Below are positions 1 through 4,695 of a stretch of 10,327 nucleotides of DNA, piece by piece. Source of the DNA: Bacteroidales bacterium. Lineage in GTDB: Bacteria; Bacteroidota; Bacteroidia; Bacteroidales; JAGOPY01. The stretch spans positions 1 to 10,327 of the forward strand of contig JALNZD010000070.1 of assembly GCA_023229505.1 (NCBI GenBank), read 5' to 3'. Position 1 is the first letter of the stretch. Every line of letters begins with the position of its first letter. The notes beneath the pieces are model-generated. The model did no database searches, was not told where the DNA came from, and was given only the letters and a program-made list of their open reading frames with translations. The position numbers were made by a program, and so were the translations under genes.

Positions 1-266
1 TTGTTGATAAAGTGTCCACTACATTTTTTGAAAATAAAAGAATTCCATTTTTGTGTACACTGAATATCAATTAGTTGTGAAATTCAAATAGTTAAAAAAG
101 GCAAACAAGTGTCAAAGTCGGGAATTACATAACAAAATAAATACATACTTGATTGTTAGAAAAACAAAAAACGATCAACTGGAAAATCAGTTCCCCGAAC
201 GGGCATTTTTTGGCGCTGAGTGTTTTTCATACCTTTGCCTTTTCATTTATATTAACAGAAAGTAAG
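1..266. other. AT-rich leader region upstream of the cysteate synthase gene
   Basis: No convincing coding sequence is seen before position 267. The stretch is strongly AT-rich. It contains an 8-bp palindrome GTGTACAC at 53-60 and an imperfect dyad AGTG-TC-CACT at 11-20, both too short to interpret. An open frame starts at 153 and runs into the cysteate synthase, but its first 38 codons look like non-coding leader because they contain the promoter boxes annotated at 209-237 and have no counterpart expected in the family. Confidence 0.5.
209..237 (+). promoter_or_regulatory. Bacteroidota-type promoter of the cysteate synthase gene
   Basis: TTTG at 209-212, a 17-nt spacer and TACCTTTG at 230-237 match the Bacteroidota primary sigma consensus (TTTG or TTG at -33, TAnnTTTG at -7). 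The spacer is at the short end of the accepted range. Transcription would start near 241, giving a leader of about 26 nt before the ATG at 267. This is a motif match only; a mapped 5' end at 238-246 would confirm it. Confidence 0.55.
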
Positions 267-1568
267 ATGGTACATAATTTTCAACCAACAGCGTATCATT
301 TGCAATCGCTGGTTACCGGAAGGGATTTTGAAGATGCCGGATGGATGTTGGAAGCCCCCGGAGAAGATAAACCTTCGCTGCTGCAGACAGTGTACACCCA
401 GGATCAGTTACAGGTGAAAGATGATGGCTTAGGCCTGTATAAATTTGTTGAATGGTTACCCGTGAAGCGCTTTTTGAATGGTTCATCATCTCCGGTAACA
501 TATAAAAGTGAAAAATTAGCTTCCAGTTTAGGCTTGACAAATCTGTACATCACATTCAGCGGCTGGTGGCCTGAGAAAGGGGCGACTATGAAAACCTGCT
601 CTTTCAAGGAAACCGAGGCCTACTCTGTATGTGCGCGGCTACAGGAAAATTCTGGTAAAGTTTTGGTAGTTGCTTCTGCGGGAAATACGGCCCGCTCCTT
701 TGCCCGCGTTTGTTCCGATAACAATATTCCCCTTTTACTGTGTGTCCCGGAAGATAACCTGGATGCCCTATGGTTTGATGAGAAGATCAATGATTGTGTC
801 AAGGTCATTGCCTCGCGAAAGGGAAGTGATTACTTTGATGCTATACACCTATCAAACCTTGCATGTAAACTGGAGAAATTCCTTCCGGAAGGTGGTGCTA
901 AAAATGTTGCCCGCCGCGATGGGATGGCTACAACAGTGCTCTCAGCCGTTACCACAATCGGCCGCATACCTGGCTATTATTTTCAGGCTGTTGGGAGCGG
1001 AACGGGCGCCATTGCTGCCTGGGAAGCTGACAAACGCTTTATAAAAGATGGTCGATACGGGAATAATAAGATGAAACTCATGGTTTCGCAGAACGCCCCT
1101 TTCTTACCTATTTATAACGCCTGGAAAGCCGGTTCACGGGAATTGTTGCCGCTCGATGATGATCTTGCCCGCAGGTATGTCGAGGAAATTTGGGCCAAAG
1201 TTTTATCTAACCGAAAACCTCCGTATTCAATATCGGGCGGTTTGTTCGATGCACTGAAGGATTCAGGTGGTGATGTATTATTGGTACCCAATAAGGAAGC
1301 CTTCTCAGCCGGAGAACTTTTTCTTGAAATTGAAGGGATAGACCTTCATCCGGCCGCTGCAGTGGCAACAGCTTCACTGATTAATGCCTGCCGTGAAAAA
1401 AAGGTGGAAAAAGATGCAGTGATCATGCTCAATATCACCGGGGGCGGGGAGGAGCGGTTCAAGAGAGGCCGGCAATTAAACTACCTGAAACCATCCGTCG
1501 TTTTCGACATTAATCCATCGTTGGACGATGTTAAAGTGAAGCTAGGTTCTCTGTTTGCAGATCACTAA
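267..1568 (+). CDS. Cysteate synthase (PLP-dependent, threonine-synthase-like)
   Basis: Predicted 433-aa cytosolic PLP enzyme of the threonine synthase fold. Known family members convert O-phospho-L-serine and sulfite to L-cysteate and phosphate. Visible motifs, numbered from the ATG at 267: the PLP lysine is probably Lys114 in CSFKETEA (cf. SFKDR in threonine synthases), ASAGNTARSFARV follows as the substrate/PLP ring loop, and GSGTGAIAAWE is the phosphate-binding loop. I chose 267 rather than 153 because the family is about 415-435 residues long, the sequence becomes family-like only from MVHNFQPTAY, and a TAnnTTTG promoter lies between the two starts. In methanogens the enzyme feeds coenzyme M; in Bacteroidota cysteate is the head-group precursor of capnine sulfonolipids, so that role is inferred. 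No other sulfonolipid gene is in view. Threonine synthase itself is the main alternative. Confidence 0.82.
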   Translation: MVHNFQPTAYHLQSLVTGRDFEDAGWMLEAPGEDKPSLLQTVYTQDQLQVKDDGLGLYKFVEWLPVKRFLNGSSSPVTYKSEKLASSLGLTNLYITFSGWWPEKGATMKTCSFKETEAYSVCARLQENSGKVLVVASAGNTARSFARVCSDNNIPLLLCVPEDNLDALWFDEKINDCVKVIASRKGSDYFDAIHLSNLACKLEKFLPEGGAKNVARRDGMATTVLSAVTTIGRIPGYYFQAVGSGTGAIAAWEADKRFIKDGRYGNNKMKLMVSQNAPFLPIYNAWKAGSRELLPLDDDLARRYVEEIWAKVLSNRKPPYSISGGLFDALKDSGGDVLLVPNKEAFSAGELFLEIEGIDLHPAAAVATASLINACREKKVEKDAVIMLNITGGGEERFKRGRQLNYLKPSVVFDINPSLDDVKVKLGSLFADH

Positions 1569-1592
1569 TTAGATGCAATACTAATCCAATAG

Positions 1593-1620
1593 TTTCAATT
1601 TTCAACTTTCAACTTTCAAT
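1593..1620. repeat. Four tandem TTTCAAY heptamers between convergent genes
   Basis: TTTCAAT, TTTCAAC, TTTCAAC and TTTCAAT follow one another without interruption at 1593-1599, 1600-1606, 1607-1613 and 1614-1620. They fill the gap between the stop of the cysteate synthase gene and the stop of the convergent barrel gene. No GC-rich terminator hairpin is present, so this array is the main feature of the intergenic space. Function unknown; it may be a simple repeat prone to slippage. Confidence 0.8.
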
Positions 1621-1622
1621 TA

Positions 1623-2240
1623 TTACTCATCGTCATTCTTCAGTTTGAACCTGAACCCCAGGTTTGCATAAAACGACTGCATTTTAGCTTCGATTGAATC
1701 ATCCTTGAACTGGGGCGTCAGGCCCCATCCATAACTGACATCAAGGAAAAGAAACCAGATGTTCAACCCGGCACCGGCAGCGATATCGAACTGTGGACTT
1801 TTCAGGTCTGCTTTAACCAGGGGATAACTGTTTTCCTTGACATTAACCGGAATAAACATCGATGGCCCTAAAAATATTCTTAGGCTGGCAAAGTTTGAAT
1901 TTTTCCCAATAAGCTTAAAACCAAAATTAACCGGGATTCTTATAAAGCTTGTATTATAGGTAAATACAGATTTTTCCGTATTTGCCGGGGTAAAAGATTG
2001 GTTCATTTTGTTGTAGAAAATACCCGGCTCGACATACATATTTCTGCCGATAGCAAGGCTTGCACCAATCTGAAATCCTGCGCGGCCATTAGCAATCAGG
2101 CTGTCAGGATCAGTTTTAAAACTTGGATTACTGTCGAAACGGGCGGCATTGATCCCGATTGCAGGTTTGAGCTCAAGCTGGGCAAAGCTGGCAGATACAA
2201 AAGAGCTTAGAAGGATTGTAAAAATGATGATCTTTTTCAT
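1623..2240 (-). CDS. PorT-type outer-membrane beta-barrel protein (OMP_b-brl_2-like)
   Basis: 205-aa protein with a clear Sec signal peptide: MKK start, hydrophobic IIIFTILLSSFVSASFA, likely cleavage after Ala20 before Gln. The mature 185 residues alternate polar and hydrophobic residues in strand-length blocks with Gly/aromatic turns (for example YVEPGIFYNKMNQSF, FIRIPVNFGFKLIG, FDIAAGAGLNIWF, LFLDVSYGWG) and end in an amphipathic strand FYANLGFRFKLK. This fits an eight-stranded outer-membrane barrel such as the PF13568 family common in Bacteroidota. Specific function is unknown. The gene is convergent with the cysteate synthase gene and divergent from the serpin gene. The acidic tail KNDDE after the last strand is slightly unusual, since barrel proteins often end at the aromatic residue. 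Confidence 0.8.
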   Translation of the reverse strand: MKKIIIFTILLSSFVSASFAQLELKPAIGINAARFDSNPSFKTDPDSLIANGRAGFQIGASLAIGRNMYVEPGIFYNKMNQSFTPANTEKSVFTYNTSFIRIPVNFGFKLIGKNSNFASLRIFLGPSMFIPVNVKENSYPLVKADLKSPQFDIAAGAGLNIWFLFLDVSYGWGLTPQFKDDSIEAKMQSFYANLGFRFKLKNDDE

Positions 2241-2281
2241 ATTTCACGGATTGAAAATATTATTGACAAAGATTATGAAAA

Positions 2282-2319
2282 ATATTCGAAACAGAGATAC
2301 ATGATATTTGATATTCGAA
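2282..2319. repeat. Pair of ATATTCGAA direct repeats
   Basis: ATATTCGAA occurs at 2282-2290 and again at 2311-2319, 29 bp apart start to start, close to three helical turns. The TTCGAA core is palindromic. The pair lies upstream of the barrel gene on its strand and could be a binding site for a regulator, but two 9-mers in AT-rich DNA can also arise by chance. Confidence 0.35.
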
Positions 2320-2320
2320 G

Positions 2321-2376
2321 TTAATGACAACCTTATAACAACTTTATGACAACCTTATGACTATTTAATGACCACC
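2321..2376. repeat. Degenerate 10-12 bp direct-repeat array (TTATGACAACC type)
   Basis: Five consecutive units run without gaps: TTAATGACAACC (2321-2332), TTATAACAACT (2333-2343), TTATGACAACC (2344-2354), TTATGACTAT (2355-2364) and TTAATGACCACC (2365-2376). The units are 10-12 bp, so the repeats recur on one face of the helix. The array sits in the middle of the divergent intergenic region between the barrel and serpin genes. It could be a multi-copy operator, or a decaying microsatellite. Confidence 0.6.
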
Positions 2377-2416
2377 TGATACAGGTAGAGGTACTGAGAG
2401 GAAATTTTAAAAAATG

Positions 2417-2442
2417 GCCTGAAATTTGATATATATTCAGGC
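2417..2442. promoter_or_regulatory. Dyad GCCTGAA-N12-TTCAGGC upstream of the serpin gene
   Basis: Perfect 7-bp inverted arms at 2417-2423 and 2436-2442 flank an AT-rich 12-nt spacer. The centre is about 44 bp before the serpin ATG. The size and spacing resemble a dimeric regulator operator more than a terminator, as no T-tract follows. No convincing TAnnTTTG box could be placed for the serpin gene, so its promoter position is not established. Confidence 0.4.
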
Positions 2443-2473
2443 AACTTTTAATGAGAGTTAAAGTCTTATTATT

Positions 2474-3718
2474 ATGAAATTCAAACTAATTCATTATATG
2501 AAACCATTTATCGCCCTGTTCCTGCTTGTTTTCATGATTTCAGCAGTTTCCTGCAAAAAAGACCCGGAAGGGCCAAAACAACCAAAACCCATATATCTCC
2601 CCGAAAAAGCCGGTGAAGTTATTGCCGGTAGCAATGGCTTTGGCATCGATCTCTTCCGGGTTACGGCTTTACAAGAGGATGGCAACCTGATGCTTTCGCC
2701 GCTCAGCGCCGGCACGGCCCTTACCATGCTGCTCAATGGCTGCAATTCCCAGACTTATGTGCAGATCAGGGATATGCTGGGGTATGAAGGATTGACCCTT
2801 GATGAGATTAACAGTACTTACCGAAGTCTTATTGAGCAGTTGCTTGCTGTGGACCCTGAAGTTCAGCTTGCCCTGGCTAATGCAGTCTGGTACCGGCAGG
2901 ATTTTTTAGTGAAGCAAACTTTCCTGGAGGTGATGGACAGCTCCTTTGAATCACAGATCGGAGCACTGGATTTCAGTCAGCCTTCAGCGCTTGAAACAAT
3001 TAACAAATGGGCGAGCGACAATACCAATGGTAAGATTCCGAAAGTGCTTGAGGAAATTGAACCTGATATGGTTATGTTGCTGATGAATGCGCTGTATTTC
3101 AAAGGGACATGGACCTATCAGTTTGAAACAAACCAGACAGCAATCGCTCCCTTCCACCTTGAAAACGGAAGCGCCGTTAATGTCGATATGATGAGAAGCC
3201 TTATTCCGGTGAAAATGTATTCGGGCAACGGCGCTGCTGCAGTTGAACTCCCTTACGGCCGCCAGAATTTCTCGATGGTGATCATACTTCCTGATAATTC
3301 ATTAGGAGAATATCTTACGGATTTTGACAAAGCGGATTGGAGTAGTATAACTGCCGCTTTGGATGCTATAACGGAGCCTGGGGAAGCTGAAATGATCGTG
3401 CCGAAATTTAAATTCGATTATGAGAAATACCTGAACGATCAGTTGAAAACACTTGGAATGATGGATGCTTTTGATCCATACCTGGCAGATCTTTCCGGCA
3501 TTTCCGATGCGGATATTTACGTGGATTTTGTAAAACAGAATACTTATGTTGATGTGAACGAAGAAGGAACGGAAGCGGCCGCGGTTACAACGATCGGTAT
3601 CAAGGAAGTAAGCATGCCGCCTTCATTTACCGTTGACAAGCCGTTCATTTTCGCGATAAGGGAAAGGACAACGAATACATTGCTGTTTATAGGTAAGGTT
3701 GAGAATCCGACATATTAA
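2474..3718 (+). CDS. Serpin-family protease inhibitor, lipoprotein
   Basis: 414-aa serpin with an N-terminal lipoprotein signal peptide. The lipobox SAVSC places the lipidated residue at Cys27, followed by KKDPEG, so the inhibitor is probably anchored in the outer membrane. Serpin hallmarks: NALYFKGTW at 205-213, the hinge EEGTEAAAVT starting at Glu363, and the C-terminal signature FTVDKPFIFAI. Counting from the hinge as in alpha-1-antitrypsin gives P17 = Glu363, P1 = Val379 and P1' = Ser380, with Pro-Pro at P3'-P4' in the same register as antitrypsin. The small-residue hinge is typical of inhibitory serpins, and P1 Val suggests elastase-like or broad-specificity serine proteases as targets. 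Miropin of Tannerella forsythia is a known Bacteroidota serpin. ATG at 2498 (MKPFIALFL) is an equally good or better start for the signal peptide. Confidence 0.92.
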   Translation: MKFKLIHYMKPFIALFLLVFMISAVSCKKDPEGPKQPKPIYLPEKAGEVIAGSNGFGIDLFRVTALQEDGNLMLSPLSAGTALTMLLNGCNSQTYVQIRDMLGYEGLTLDEINSTYRSLIEQLLAVDPEVQLALANAVWYRQDFLVKQTFLEVMDSSFESQIGALDFSQPSALETINKWASDNTNGKIPKVLEEIEPDMVMLLMNALYFKGTWTYQFETNQTAIAPFHLENGSAVNVDMMRSLIPVKMYSGNGAAAVELPYGRQNFSMVIILPDNSLGEYLTDFDKADWSSITAALDAITEPGEAEMIVPKFKFDYEKYLNDQLKTLGMMDAFDPYLADLSGISDADIYVDFVKQNTYVDVNEEGTEAAAVTTIGIKEVSMPPSFTVDKPFIFAIRERTTNTLLFIGKVENPTY

Positions 3719-3726
3719 AAAAGTTT

Positions 3727-3769
3727 CTCGCTGATTTTCGCAGATTAAAGACGAAGATTCACACAGATC
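3727..3769. repeat. Phased CGCAGATT-type intergenic repeat
   Basis: GAT(T) recurs four times at roughly 10-13 nt spacing, as CGCTGATT, CGCAGATT, CGAAGATT and CACAGATC. The block fills the short gap between the serpin stop and the next ATG. Similar CGCAGATT-rich stretches occur between genes in other Bacteroidota and related genomes as far as I recall, so this may be one copy of a dispersed family. No function is assigned. Confidence 0.45.
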
Positions 3770-3774
3770 ACTAT

Positions 3775-4098
3775 ATGAATGCAGCATCAATAACCATCTT
3801 CACCTTGATTTTATTGGTCATGTTTACAGCATGCGAAAAAAAAGAAGATTATATGGGTGAAGGTGTTATTACAGGATTTGACCCCAGGGACTGTGCATGC
3901 TGCGGAGGATTGCTGATCAACCTGAACAGCAGTTTCACTGAATTGATTACTGATAGCACTTACCAGGTCGATCATGTCCCGGGGAATTTCAACATTGATG
4001 TGAATACGGTTTTCCCGGTTCTCATCAGGTTGGATTATGAAAGGACAAATGCCCTTTGTGGCAAAACGATCGATATTATCAGGTTTGAAATAAAATAA
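3775..4098 (+). CDS. Small cysteine-containing lipoprotein, function unknown
   Basis: 107-aa protein with a short N-terminal hydrophobic segment (SITIFTLILLVMFTA) ending at Cys20 and followed by EKKED. This is a probable lipoprotein signal, although Phe at -3 is not the usual Leu/Val. The K-E-D after the cysteine resembles the surface-export signal described for Bacteroidota lipoproteins. The mature part has a compact DCACCGG motif (Cys40, Cys42, Cys43) and a fourth cysteine at Cys95, which could bind metal or form disulfides. The remainder looks like a small beta domain (LLINLNSS, FPVLIRLDYE, TIDIIRFEIK). I do not recognise a named family. It lies 56 bp downstream of the serpin gene on the same strand and may be cotranscribed. 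Its stop codon directly abuts the stop of the convergent methyltransferase gene. Confidence 0.75.
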   Translation: MNAASITIFTLILLVMFTACEKKEDYMGEGVITGFDPRDCACCGGLLINLNSSFTELITDSTYQVDHVPGNFNIDVNTVFPVLIRLDYERTNALCGKTIDIIRFEIK

Positions 4099-4647
4099 TC
4101 AAGCTCCCCGGATCATCAATTCTTCCATCTTTTTCGATAGTTCCCAGAGGACAATCCCTGCACTGATAGCAACGTTGAACGAATGTTTCGTGCCAAATTG
4201 CGGGATTTCTATGCAGCCATCAACAAGAGGAAGCAATCCTTCCTTTACCCCAAAAACTTCGTGGCCAAATATGAGGGCGATTTTCGACCCTAATTCAGGC
4301 TGAAACTGCTCCAGCGGAATGCTTTCATCAACCTGCTCAATAGCATAAACCATGAAACCTTCTTCTTTTAACAAACTGACCGCTGCTGCAACATCCTGGA
4401 AGTATTTCCATTCCACTGATTCCGTAGCTCCCAGGGCGGTTTTGGAAATATCCTTGTGTGGCGGCCTCGCTGAAATGCCGCAAATATAAATGCCGGAAAC
4501 CCGGAACGCATCGGCAGTCCTGAAAATCGATCCCACATTATAAGCGCTGCGCACATCATCCAACACGATAATAACCGGCATCTTATCAGAGTTTTTGAAC
4601 TCTTCGGCCGACAGTCGGTTAAGTTGAGCCATTGACAGCTTTTTCAT
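4099..4647 (-). CDS. SpoU/TrmH-family RNA 2'-O-methyltransferase
   Basis: 182-aa SPOUT-class enzyme that would transfer a methyl group from S-adenosylmethionine to a ribose 2'-OH in tRNA or rRNA. All three SpoU motifs are present: motif 1 VRSAYNVGSIFRTADAF (Asn37, Arg43), motif 2 ALIFGHEVFGV (Glu130), and motif 3 IEIPQFGTKHSFNVAISAG (Pro149, Ser156, Asn158), which forms the trefoil knot. The canonical S-L-N of motif 3 is S-F-N here. The protein is a bare catalytic domain without the N-terminal substrate-binding domain of RlmB, so the target base cannot be named. The gene is divergent from mutS with 48 bp between starts and has a TTTG-N19-TAATTTAG promoter that would give an almost leaderless transcript. 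Confidence 0.88.
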   Translation of the reverse strand: MKKLSMAQLNRLSAEEFKNSDKMPVIIVLDDVRSAYNVGSIFRTADAFRVSGIYICGISARPPHKDISKTALGATESVEWKYFQDVAAAVSLLKEEGFMVYAIEQVDESIPLEQFQPELGSKIALIFGHEVFGVKEGLLPLVDGCIEIPQFGTKHSFNVAISAGIVLWELSKKMEELMIRGA

Positions 4648-4653
4648 AGAATG

Positions 4654-4684
4654 CTAAATTAATCTTATTTTTGCTTTACCCAAA
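4654..4684 (-). promoter_or_regulatory. Candidate promoter of the RNA methyltransferase gene
   Basis: On the minus strand TTTG (4684-4681), a 19-nt spacer and TAATTTAG (4661-4654) match the TTTG-N19-TAnnTTTG pattern with one mismatch. Transcription would begin near 4650, only a few nucleotides before the ATG at 4647. The element overlaps the mutS -7 box on the other strand, so the two promoters may interfere with each other. Confidence 0.45.
4666..4673 (+). promoter_or_regulatory. Candidate -7 box of the mutS promoter
   Basis: TATTTTTG is a perfect TAnnTTTG match 22 nt before the proposed TTG start. No clear TTG lies at the right distance upstream (only the TTTTC around 4641-4645), so the promoter is half supported. 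The position would give a leader of about 19 nt and agrees with translation starting at 4696. Confidence 0.4.
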
Positions 4685-4695
4685 GAATCCTCATT

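Noticed and set aside
153..266. N-terminal 38-codon extension of the cysteate synthase frame
   Set aside because: It contains the promoter boxes, is poor in family-like sequence and exceeds the usual protein length; ATG 267 fits better.
670..1044. Open frame of 124 codons on the plus strand inside the cysteate synthase gene
   Set aside because: Shadow of a well-supported gene in another frame; no recognisable motif.
2267..2274. Possible -7 box (AATCTTTG on the minus strand) for the barrel gene
   Set aside because: One mismatch in the key TA and no TTG at the correct upstream distance.
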